Source: Flavobacteriaceae bacterium UBA3478 (GTDB lineage Bacteria > Bacteroidota > Bacteroidia > Flavobacteriales > Flavobacteriaceae). Taken from it: a DNA stretch of 6,269 nt. Where the stretch lies: NCBI GenBank assembly GCA_002381155.1, contig DFQX01000034.1, forward strand, positions 1 to 6,269, in the 5' to 3' direction. A program made the translations under genes and the position numbers. The notes under the pieces are model-generated. The model was not told where the DNA came from. It searched no databases and worked only from the letters and a program-made list of their open reading frames with translations. Positions 1 through 5,334 of the stretch are shown piece by piece (within the stretch, counting starts at the first letter, position 1; each line of letters starts with the position of its first letter).

Positions 1-1
1 G

Positions 2-331
2 ATGACGAGCAAAGAAAAAGGACTTGGCCTTACCCTAGTACTTGTTACGATGCTGGTTACTTATATGGTTTATCGCCTGACTAGCACAGCAATGGATCTT
101 TCAAATGTCATTGATATTTTTACCAGTGGGGTATTCTTCACGGCGATGTGGTTGATGGCACGAAAGAAATTAGAGAGTTGGATTCTTTGGATTTCCGCTG
201 ATTTAATCACCATTCCTCTTTATGCCTATCGAGGTTGGGGGATGCTCTCATTACAGTATTTTATTTTTACGATACTTGCCTTTCAAGGATATTACGCATG
301 GAGAAAATCCCTTCACAAAAACGAACTGTAG
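2..331 (+). CDS. pnuC: Nicotinamide riboside transporter PnuC, C-terminal part (5' end outside window)
   Basis: This is the C-terminal half of an inner-membrane facilitator that brings nicotinamide riboside into the cell for NAD synthesis. About 109 residues are visible; PnuC proteins are usually around 200, so the N-terminal half lies upstream. The ATG at base 2 is probably internal, since nothing upstream can be seen. Numbering from it, hydrophobic segments run at about 8-28, 36-53, 60-76 and 82-100. The block ARKKLESWILWISADLI (53-69), followed by LYAYRGW (73-79) and the ending FQGYYAWRKSL, is the typical PnuC C-terminal pattern of Trp-rich helices and a basic tail. The kinase gene overlaps the last 34 bases in another frame. 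That pairing supports PnuC, because the kinase traps the imported nucleoside by phosphorylation. Family assignment is firm; the exact substrate is inferred from the family and the neighbour. Confidence 0.88.
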   Translation: MTSKEKGLGLTLVLVTMLVTYMVYRLTSTAMDLSNVIDIFTSGVFFTAMWLMARKKLESWILWISADLITIPLYAYRGWGMLSLQYFIFTILAFQGYYAWRKSLHKNEL

Positions 332-867
332 TAAAGCGTATTGTTCTTTTTGGCCCTGAGTCAACGGGTAAAACTACGCTTGCCAAAAAACTCTCTGAAA
401 AGTATGATGTGCCTTGGGTGGCTGAATATGCGAGGGAGTATCTGCAGGATAAATGGGATCGTTCGCGTGCTATTTGTCAGCCTGAAGATCTAGTACCGAT
501 AGCTATCGGACAGATGAAACTTGAAAACGAGGCAATTATTCAGGCCGAAAACGAGAAGAAGCAATTCATCGTCTGCGATACAGATTTACTCGAGACTTTG
601 GTATACTCTGAGGTCTATTATAACGGATGGGCAGATCAAAGGCTTCTTGATGCGGTGTCTAGTCAAAACTATGATTTGTATCTACTCACAGGTATTGATG
701 TGCCGTGGGTAGCTGACGATCTCAGAGATAAACCACAGGAGAGAGAGAAAATGTACGAGGCATTTCGCTCTGCTTTGGATGCTAATGGTTGTAATTATAT
801 ATCTTTACAAGGAAACCAAACAACCCGACTAGAGTCTGCTTCAACTGCCATTGAGGCGCTCTTTTAA
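298..867 (+). CDS. nadR: NadR-type ribosylnicotinamide kinase (AAA-family ATPase)
   Basis: A 189-residue P-loop kinase, expected to phosphorylate nicotinamide riboside to NMN in the cytoplasm using ATP. The Walker A motif GPESTGKT is at residues 19-26 and an acidic Walker B-like CDTDLLET at 93-100. WVAEYAREYL (40-49) and a basic lid-like DDLRDKPQEREKMYEAF (140-156) match the kinase half of NadR. The protein is kinase only: there is no DNA-binding N-terminus and no HxGH adenylyltransferase domain, unlike the fused enterobacterial and Haemophilus NadR. The ATG at 298 is chosen because it puts the P-loop at about residue 19, as usual in the family. An in-frame ATG at 235 would add 21 unrelated residues and deepen the overlap with pnuC. 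Even so, this start lies 34 bases inside pnuC, so translational coupling is likely. NMN must be adenylylated by an enzyme encoded elsewhere. Confidence 0.88.
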   Translation: MEKIPSQKRTVVKRIVLFGPESTGKTTLAKKLSEKYDVPWVAEYAREYLQDKWDRSRAICQPEDLVPIAIGQMKLENEAIIQAENEKKQFIVCDTDLLETLVYSEVYYNGWADQRLLDAVSSQNYDLYLLTGIDVPWVADDLRDKPQEREKMYEAFRSALDANGCNYISLQGNQTTRLESASTAIEALF

Positions 868-872
868 ACTCT

Positions 873-2345
873 ATGAATTTAGCCCCTAGAGACCAAGCCC
901 AACTCGAGAATCTAGGTATTTCTCTATCTCAATACGAGAGACAGTTAAAGCAAATAAAAGAAGGTATCCCCTTCGTGAACTTAGCGCGTCCGGCCACGTT
1001 GAACGATGGCATTATTCCTATTGAGGATTCAGAAAAATACCTTGAAATATTTACTCAAAAAGCATCGCAGTATAACCTTCAGAAATTCGTTCCGGCCTCT
1101 GGTGCTGCTACTCGGATGTTCAAAAGTTTGTATAGTTTCTTAGATGACTTTAGACCGGATGATTCCTTCGAAGAGTACGCTGAAAAGCATCCGTCTGTAA
1201 AGCAATTCTTTGAATATTTTGATCGCTTTCCATTCGCTGCAGATTTAACGAATGCTACCGGACTAAACGGCCCAACAAGCAATCAAGACCGTATTGCACT
1301 AGTAAGCACTATGCTTAATGAGCCGCCATTTGAATTTGGCAACAAGCCAAAGGCCATCTTACCTTTTCACAAAGAAGAACAGTCTTATACTCCGCTTTTT
1401 ATTCATCTCATAGAGGCTTTAGATTATGCGAAGGGGAGTGTGCATTTTACGGTTTCTGAAGATCATCTCGATGCTATTTCTGAAGAAATTGAGCGTTTAA
1501 AAAAATCGTTTGATTTTAAAGTTGAGGTTACCTACTCTTTTCAGAAAAAGTATACCGACACCCCTGCTCTGAGCACTGACTTTACACCAGCGAGAACGGT
1601 AGATGGTGATTTGCTTTTTAGACCGGGAGGTCATGGCGCACTGATTGAGAACCTCTCTAAACTCCAGGCAGACTTTGTCTTTATTAAGAACATCGATAAT
1701 ATCTGTGTACGAAGAGATTGGTCTGAACATCACAAGTTTAAACGTGTTTTAGCTGGTCTTGCTTTTGAGATTCAGGAGCAAATTCACCGCTTTCAAAAGG
1801 AGGTGTGCGAATCTCCGGAGGCCGCGGATTTTGCAGAAATCGAATCCTTTCTAAGTACGACCTTTGGATACGAATCTAGCTCTGCTTCTAAGGATCCTTT
1901 GTTTGATTTAAAAAATGCCCTTTTCAGACCGTTGCGTGTTTGTGCCATGGTTCGAAATGAAGGTGAACCAGGAGGAGCCCCATTTTGGGTAAATACCTCT
2001 GATGGTGAACGACTTCAGATTGTCGAGTCTGCTCAAATTGACAAAGAAAATCCTGAGCAAAAAGATATTCTTCAAAATGCGACTCATTTTAATCCGGTCG
2101 ATATGGTTTGTGGCCTTACCGATTATGGGGGAGAGCGTTATCAGCTCGAAGATTTTGTGGATTACAAACAAGGATTTATTGCTCATAAAACTTATGAAGG
2201 AAACAAGATTCTTGCCCTTGAGTTACCCGGCTTATGGAATGGAGCTATGGCTTTCTGGAATACACTATTCGTTGAGGTGCCTTCAATGACTTTTAACCCG
2301 GTGAAGACGGTAAACGACTTACTTCGCAAGTCTCATCAAAACTAG
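873..2345 (+). CDS. DUF4301 family protein, nucleotidyltransferase-like, function unknown
   Basis: A 490-residue cytoplasmic protein with no signal peptide or membrane segment, starting 5 bases after the kinase stop and so in the same operon. I recognise it as DUF4301, a Bacteroidota family often found beside pnuC and the NadR-type kinase. Its motifs, in order, resemble those of UDP-sugar pyrophosphorylases with a GT-A fold: PASGAATRM at 74-82 (like the glycine-rich GGxGTR nucleotide loop), KPKAILPFH at 158-166, RPGGHGALIENL at 250-261 (like GNGxLxxAL), and VFIKNIDNI at 269-277 (like the conserved vDN). The first loop is poor in glycine, so nucleotide binding is not assured. The C-terminal third contains RNEGEPGGAPFWV and a late GLWNGAMAFWNTLFVEV block that I cannot assign. 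Family membership is fairly sure. An enzymatic role in NAD or nucleotide-sugar metabolism is inference from motifs and neighbours. Confidence 0.82.
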   Translation: MNLAPRDQAQLENLGISLSQYERQLKQIKEGIPFVNLARPATLNDGIIPIEDSEKYLEIFTQKASQYNLQKFVPASGAATRMFKSLYSFLDDFRPDDSFEEYAEKHPSVKQFFEYFDRFPFAADLTNATGLNGPTSNQDRIALVSTMLNEPPFEFGNKPKAILPFHKEEQSYTPLFIHLIEALDYAKGSVHFTVSEDHLDAISEEIERLKKSFDFKVEVTYSFQKKYTDTPALSTDFTPARTVDGDLLFRPGGHGALIENLSKLQADFVFIKNIDNICVRRDWSEHHKFKRVLAGLAFEIQEQIHRFQKEVCESPEAADFAEIESFLSTTFGYESSSASKDPLFDLKNALFRPLRVCAMVRNEGEPGGAPFWVNTSDGERLQIVESAQIDKENPEQKDILQNATHFNPVDMVCGLTDYGGERYQLEDFVDYKQGFIAHKTYEGNKILALELPGLWNGAMAFWNTLFVEVPSMTFNPVKTVNDLLRKSHQN

Positions 2346-2350
2346 AACGC

Positions 2351-2797
2351 TTAATTAAAAATATAGAGCGTATTGCCTTCGGTTCTTACCTGATATTCAG
2401 TAAGGTCGAATAAGGTTTCTGAACCTTGACGATTAAGCAGTTGGCCGGTAAATACGCTGTAACTCAATTGATCCTCGCATTGGCAGTTGACTTGACTTCC
2501 TTCCAATTCAGTGGATGAACACGAACTGGGGGTGTGATTTGGACAGGATACTTCGAAGGCCCTAAATGTTGAGAATCCTACGTTAGTAATGTGAATTCCT
2601 TTTACTCCGCCAAGATTATTTGGGAGCGTGACCGAATTCCCTGTGTTTTGAAGCGGACTATAGAGTGGAAGGTTTAGGTCGATTTGAACATCAAAGGAGG
2701 CCTTTGGCAAAAATGGATTTTGAATAGGAGTGGTGGATTCACAGCTACATACAATGAGAAAAAGAAAAAGGGCAATAAATTTAATAGGTAATCGCAA
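2351..2797 (-). CDS. Small lipoprotein with degenerate Rieske-like domain
   Basis: A 148-residue predicted lipoprotein. The start is a TTG at 2795-2797: upstream in frame there is no ATG before a stop, and the signal peptide begins at once (RLPIK, hydrophobic 7-17, lipobox VCSC at 16-19). Lipidation is therefore expected on Cys19. Residues 24-80 look like a beta-rich region (LPLYSPLQNTGNSVTL, GGVKGIHITNVG). Residues 81-148 resemble a Rieske ferredoxin fold: box 1 CPNHTPSSC (85-93), box 2 CQCEDQLSY (105-113), then TGQLL, a YQV strand and a final LYIF strand. Canonical Rieske ligands are CxH and CxxH. Here box 1 reads CPNH, with the His shifted by one, and Glu108 sits where the box 2 His should be, so a normal 2Fe-2S cluster is doubtful. 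It ends 5 bases from the DUF4301 stop, tail to tail. Its electron-transfer role, if any, is unknown. Confidence 0.72.
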   Translation of the reverse strand: MRLPIKFIALFLFLIVCSCESTTPIQNPFLPKASFDVQIDLNLPLYSPLQNTGNSVTLPNNLGGVKGIHITNVGFSTFRAFEVSCPNHTPSSCSSTELEGSQVNCQCEDQLSYSVFTGQLLNRQGSETLFDLTEYQVRTEGNTLYIFN

Positions 2798-2821
2798 CTT
2801 TCGAGACTCTTTAGAATTTTG

Positions 2822-2829
2822 TATCTTTG
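2822..2829 (+). promoter_or_regulatory. Bacteroidota -7 promoter box for greA operon
   Basis: TATCTTTG is an exact match to TAnnTTTG, the -7 element of Bacteroidota primary-sigma promoters. About 19 bp upstream, TTTCG at 2799-2803 is a partial match to the -33 TTG element. The predicted transcript would start near 2834-2837, leaving a leader of about 50 nt before greA. The -33 region directly abuts the TTG start codon of the divergent lipoprotein gene. The position, just before an operon with no other upstream promoter, makes this the likely greA-HIT-DUF3127 promoter. Confidence 0.6.
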
Positions 2830-2833
2830 ATTC

Positions 2834-2870
2834 AATCCTCTCGACTCATACATCGTCTTGAGGATTTTTT
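2834..2870 (+). terminator. Terminator-like hairpin in the greA leader (possible attenuator)
   Basis: AATCCTC (2834-2840) pairs perfectly with GAGGATT (2860-2866). Inside that stem, GAC (2843-2845) can pair with GTC (2855-2857) around a 9-nt loop. Four further T residues (2867-2870) and AA follow. This is the shape of a weak intrinsic terminator, located between the greA promoter and its start codon. The stem is only moderately GC-rich and has an internal loop, so termination would at most be partial. The predicted transcription start falls at or just inside the first stem arm, which could shorten the stem. It could instead be a 5' mRNA-stabilising hairpin. On the minus strand the same stem has no T-tract after it. 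Confidence 0.4.
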
Positions 2871-2883
2871 AATTGTTATGACC

Positions 2884-3360
2884 ATGGCAAAAGTAGCTTA
2901 TTACACGAAAGAAGGTTTGCAAAAACTGAAAGACGAGTTAAATCAATTGAAAGATGTCGAGCGTCCAAAGGCTTCGCAGGCTATAGCAGACGCAAGAGAT
3001 AAAGGAGATTTGTCAGAAAATGCCGAGTATGATGCGGCGAAAGAAGCTCAAGGACTTTTAGAAATGAGAATTTCTAAGCTTGAAGAAACTTTGGCCAATG
3101 CTCGTATCATTGATGAATCACAATTAGACAACTCCAAAGTCTTAGTACTGTCAACGGTTACAATTAAGAATAAGGTTAATGGTCAAGAAATGACCTATAC
3201 ATTAGTAGCTGAAAGTGAGGCAGACCTCAAGACTGGTAAGATTTCAGTGAATTCTCCTATTGGTAAAGGACTTCTAGGTAAGGCTGTTGGTGATACGGCA
3301 GAGATTCAAGTACCTAGCGGTAAAATCGAATTTGAAGTTGTAAAAATTACAAGATCTTAA
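2884..3360 (+). CDS. greA: Transcription elongation factor GreA
   Basis: GreA enters the secondary channel of backtracked RNA polymerase and stimulates cleavage of the extruded RNA 3' end, rescuing stalled complexes. From the ATG at 2884 the product is 158 residues, the normal family length. A second ATG at 2878 would add two residues (MT); earlier in-frame codons encode a leader unlike GreA. Residues 1-76 are the antiparallel coiled coil, with the tip motif GDLSENAEY at 41-49. Asp42 and Glu45 correspond to the catalytic Mg-coordinating acidic residues of E. coli GreA. Residues 84-158 form the FKBP-like domain with SPIGKGLLGKAVGD at 124-137, which binds the polymerase rim. All key residues are present. 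The stop overlaps the next start by one base (TAATG), so translation of the HIT gene is probably coupled. Expression is expected from the TATCTTTG promoter, possibly tuned by the leader hairpin. Confidence 0.96.
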   Translation: MAKVAYYTKEGLQKLKDELNQLKDVERPKASQAIADARDKGDLSENAEYDAAKEAQGLLEMRISKLEETLANARIIDESQLDNSKVLVLSTVTIKNKVNGQEMTYTLVAESEADLKTGKISVNSPIGKGLLGKAVGDTAEIQVPSGKIEFEVVKITRS

Positions 3361-3761
3361 TGGCAACTATTTTTTCAAAGATTATTTCTGGAGAAATACC
3401 CTCGTATAAGGTTGCTGAAAATCAAGACTTTTTGGCGTTTTTAGATATCAATCCAAACGCCAAAGGACATACCCTATGTATCCCTAAAAAAGAAACGAAT
3501 CGACTTTTTGATTTATCAATAGATGATTATACTGACCTTATGCAGTTCTCTTATTCAGTTGCTAAGGCTATTGAAAAGGTTGTCGAGTGCAAACGTGTAG
3601 GTCTTTCAGTTATTGGGCTAGAAGTACCTCATGTCCATGTTCATCTTATCCCGCTTAATGAGATGAAGAACGCACAATTCACACATAAAGAAAATCTAAC
3701 CCCAGAAGCCTTTCAGAGCTTAGCGGCTGATATTGCAGAGGCCTATAAATCTCAAAACTAA
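3360..3761 (+). CDS. HIT family nucleotide hydrolase (HinT-like)
   Basis: A 133-residue histidine-triad protein. Members of this branch hydrolyse phosphoramidates such as AMP-lysine or aminoacyl-adenylate by-products through a His-AMP intermediate. The triad HVHVHLIP is at 91-98, giving His91, His93 (expected nucleophile) and His95. The N-terminal IFSKIISGEIPSYKV (4-18), FLDINPNAKGHTLCIPK (27-43) and GLEVPHVHVH are typical of bacterial HinT-like proteins. There is no CxxC zinc pair near the N-terminus, as in many family members. The start codon shares one base with the greA stop and the next gene follows after 3 bases, so it is the middle gene of a compact operon. The true substrate cannot be read from the sequence. 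Confidence 0.93.
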   Translation: MATIFSKIISGEIPSYKVAENQDFLAFLDINPNAKGHTLCIPKKETNRLFDLSIDDYTDLMQFSYSVAKAIEKVVECKRVGLSVIGLEVPHVHVHLIPLNEMKNAQFTHKENLTPEAFQSLAADIAEAYKSQN

Positions 3762-3764
3762 ATC

Positions 3765-4151
3765 ATGGAATTACAAGGAAGTATCAAATTAATAGGAGAA
3801 ACCAAAACTTACGGTGCAAATGGCTTCAGAAAGCGCGAAATAGTGGTTACCACCGAAGAGCAATATCCACAAGACTTACTGGTAGAGTTCATTCAAGATA
3901 AATGTGATTTATTATCTCAATTTTCTCCAGGTCAAAAGGTTACCGTAGGTATTAACCTTAAAGGTCGTGAGTGGACTTCTCCTCAAGGAGAGGTAAAGTA
4001 TTTCAATTCGATTCAAGGCTGGAGGATTGAAGCTCAACAATCTGCTCCTGCAGCAACATCAGATAGCGGAATGCCTCCACTACCTCCTCTAGATAGCTTC
4101 CCAGCAGCTGATCAGACCAGCGAGGAAGACTTTGACGATCTCCCTTTCTAA
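3765..4151 (+). CDS. DUF3127 protein, OB-fold-like with SSB-type acidic C-terminal tail
   Basis: A 128-residue protein of the DUF3127 family, third gene of the greA operon, 3 bases after the HIT gene. Residues 1-90 form a compact beta-rich domain (MELQGSIKLIGETKTYG, FRKREIVVTTEE, PGQKVTVGINLKGREW, KYFNSIQGWRIE). Its strand pattern and spacing resemble an OB fold of the single-stranded-DNA-binding type, an inference from pattern rather than identity. Residues 91-118 are a low-complexity Ala/Ser/Pro linker with PPLPPLDSFP. The last ten residues, SEEDFDDLPF, closely resemble the acidic tip of bacterial SSB (typically DFDDDIPF), which binds partner proteins. The architecture of OB-like domain, disordered linker and acidic tip is that of an SSB, but the core is not a classical SSB. 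The stop codon overlaps that of the convergent tag gene. Confidence 0.85.
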   Translation: MELQGSIKLIGETKTYGANGFRKREIVVTTEEQYPQDLLVEFIQDKCDLLSQFSPGQKVTVGINLKGREWTSPQGEVKYFNSIQGWRIEAQQSAPAATSDSGMPPLPPLDSFPAADQTSEEDFDDLPF

Positions 4152-4708
4152 ACGGATTGATGCAAGAAACATTCTAGACTATGGTCATTGGTTAAACCGT
4201 TGGCCTGCATAAAGGCATAGCACACCACGGGACCCATAAACTTGAAGTTCGCTTTTTTAAATTTTTTTGAAAGCGCCTTTGCCTCTATTGTTGTAGAAGG
4301 AAGCTCTCTTGAGTCTGCAAACTTTGGTTGAAGAACTTTTTCGTCGGTTACTTCCCAAACAAACTGACTTAAGGTTATACCCTCTTTATTTAAGGAAAGT
4401 AAGCTCTTAGCATTTTGAATGGTTGCTTCGATCTTCAGGCGATTCCTGATAATGTTCTTATCAGACATTAATCGCTCTACATCTTTTTCGTTATAGGTCG
4501 CAATTTTCTCCACATTGAAGTTGTCGAATGCTTTTCGAAAATGCTCTCTTTTTCTTAAGATGGTGATCCAGCTTAACCCCGACTGAAAGCTTTCTAAAAT
4601 TAAGCTCTCAAAAAGTTTTTGGTCGTCTCTATTGGGCCTGCCCCATTCGTTGTCGTGGTAAGCAATATACAGAGGGTCTTCACCGCACCAGTGGCATCTA
4701 CTTTGCAT
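4148..4708 (-). CDS. tag: 3-methyladenine DNA glycosylase I (Tag)
   Basis: A DNA repair enzyme that removes 3-methyladenine from alkylated DNA in base excision repair. The 186-residue product from the ATG at 4706-4708 matches the E. coli length (187). The zinc-snap ligands are all present: Cys5, His18 (in YIAYHDNEWG at 14-23), and His176 and Cys180 (in NDHSLECFLH). Glu39 in LILESFQSGLSW corresponds to the base-recognising Glu38 of E. coli, and Trp47 to its base-stacking Trp46. An upstream in-frame ATG at 4876 would add 56 residues lying antisense to the thioredoxin-like gene; these look nothing like Tag, so it was rejected. The 3' end overlaps the DUF3127 stop by 4 bases, tail to tail. It is divergent from the next gene with a 71-bp shared upstream region. 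The protein appears intact and active. Confidence 0.95.
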   Translation of the reverse strand: MQSRCHWCGEDPLYIAYHDNEWGRPNRDDQKLFESLILESFQSGLSWITILRKREHFRKAFDNFNVEKIATYNEKDVERLMSDKNIIRNRLKIEATIQNAKSLLSLNKEGITLSQFVWEVTDEKVLQPKFADSRELPSTTIEAKALSKKFKKANFKFMGPVVCYAFMQANGLTNDHSLECFLHQSV

Positions 4709-4728
4709 AAGTGGTTGTTTGATAGGTG

Positions 4729-4736
4729 TAAAGCTA
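4729..4736 (-). promoter_or_regulatory. Possible -7 promoter box for tag
   Basis: Read on the minus strand this is TAGCTTTA, seven of eight positions of TAnnTTTG. It would give a start near 4724 and a leader of about 15 nt. No TTG -33 element is found at the usual distance, so support is weak. The expected -33 position overlaps the opposing box at 4753-4760. Confidence 0.3.
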
Positions 4737-4752
4737 AGCCACTGAACTGCAT

Positions 4753-4760
4753 TATCTTTA
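4753..4760 (+). promoter_or_regulatory. Possible -7 promoter box for the thioredoxin-like gene
   Basis: TATCTTTA matches TAnnTTTG except at the last base and lies 19 bp before the ATG at 4780. It predicts a start near 4765 and a leader of about 15 nt. No clear TTG sits 19-21 bp upstream. The region expected for the -33 element is occupied by the opposing tag box, so the two promoters, if real, overlap. Confidence 0.35.
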
Positions 4761-4779
4761 CAGTCAACGAAAATTCGAG

Positions 4780-5334
4780 ATGAATTATAGCGAGTACAAA
4801 GAATTACACAAACGTTTAGTAGATGAGAATAGAACCACTGGTGGACATACAGAACCGGCTTATCTAGAATACACACAGCTTAATTGGCAACGTATAAAGC
4901 GTTGGGAAAAACAAGCAAAGCTCACTGATCAGGAGATAGATTGGCTAAAAGAACAAAAAGCACCTATAAGATGGGTTGTACTCACTGAGCCTTGGTGTGG
5001 TGATGCCGCGCCTTCATTGCCTTTAATGGCTAAAATTGCCGAAATACACCCCGGTCTCGAGTTAGAAATCCTACTTAGAGACGAGAACCTTGATCTGATG
5101 AATCAATTTTTGACGGGAGGTGCTCAGTCGATTCCTAAACTAATTCAATATTCGGGAGACACTGTAGATAGTTGGGGGCCACGACCTGTAGGTGCTGCCA
5201 AATTGATCGATGATTATAAAACTCAGCACGGTAAGCTCGATGCAACTGCGAGGGAGCAGTTACAGCAGTGGTATAATGAGAATAAGGGAAGACAGATTAT
5301 TTTAGAATTGTTAGTCCTCCTTGGCAGGAAATAA
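4780..5334 (+). CDS. Thioredoxin-fold family protein with a single active-site cysteine
   Basis: A 184-residue cytoplasmic protein with no signal peptide. After an N-terminal helical region (1-60), a thioredoxin fold begins: strand IRWVVLTEPW (63-72), active-site WCGDAAPSLP (72-81), a second strand LELEILLRD (93-101), and the cis-proline loop SIPKLIQYSG (117-126, Pro119). The usual CxxC is replaced by Cys-Gly-Asp-Ala, and Cys73 is the only cysteine in the protein, so it cannot act as a classical dithiol reductase. A monothiol role, or a structural or binding role, is more likely. Similar WCGDA proteins are common in Bacteroidota under the label thioredoxin family protein. The ATG at 4780 fits both the family N-terminus and the upstream promoter-like box. 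The 3' end overlaps the convergent TonB-like gene by 24 bases. Substrate and partner are unknown. Confidence 0.85.
   Translation: MNYSEYKELHKRLVDENRTTGGHTEPAYLEYTQLNWQRIKRWEKQAKLTDQEIDWLKEQKAPIRWVVLTEPWCGDAAPSLPLMAKIAEIHPGLELEILLRDENLDLMNQFLTGGAQSIPKLIQYSGDTVDSWGPRPVGAAKLIDDYKTQHGKLDATAREQLQQWYNENKGRQIILELLVLLGRK

Noticed and set aside
521..712. Plus-strand open frame inside the NadR-type kinase
   Set aside because: It is out of frame with a conserved kinase and shows no protein-like composition or motif.
1079..1282. Minus-strand open frames inside DUF4301 (1079-1282, 1497-1733, 1908-2186) and the plus frame 2002-2289
   Set aside because: They lie wholly within a well-supported gene, show no recognisable protein features and have no separate promoter or start signals.
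2347..2371. ACGCT/AGCGT inverted repeat at the DUF4301-lipoprotein junction as a bidirectional terminator
   Set aside because: The stem is only 5 bp with a 15-nt loop and no T-tract follows on either strand.
2827..2883. Extended GreA reading frame from TTG at 2827
   Set aside because: The TTG is part of the TATCTTTG promoter box and the extra residues are unlike GreA; the ATG at 2884 gives the standard 158 residues.
2888..2895. TACTTTTG on the minus strand as a promoter for the lipoprotein gene
   Set aside because: It matches TAnnTTTG but lies within greA codons, the nearest TTG is 24 bp away, and it would give a long leader; chance is as likely.
4709..4876. 56-residue N-terminal extension of Tag from an upstream ATG
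   Set aside because: The extension is antisense to the thioredoxin-like gene, is unlike any Tag N-terminus, and the ATG at 4708 gives the correct family length and Cys5 position.
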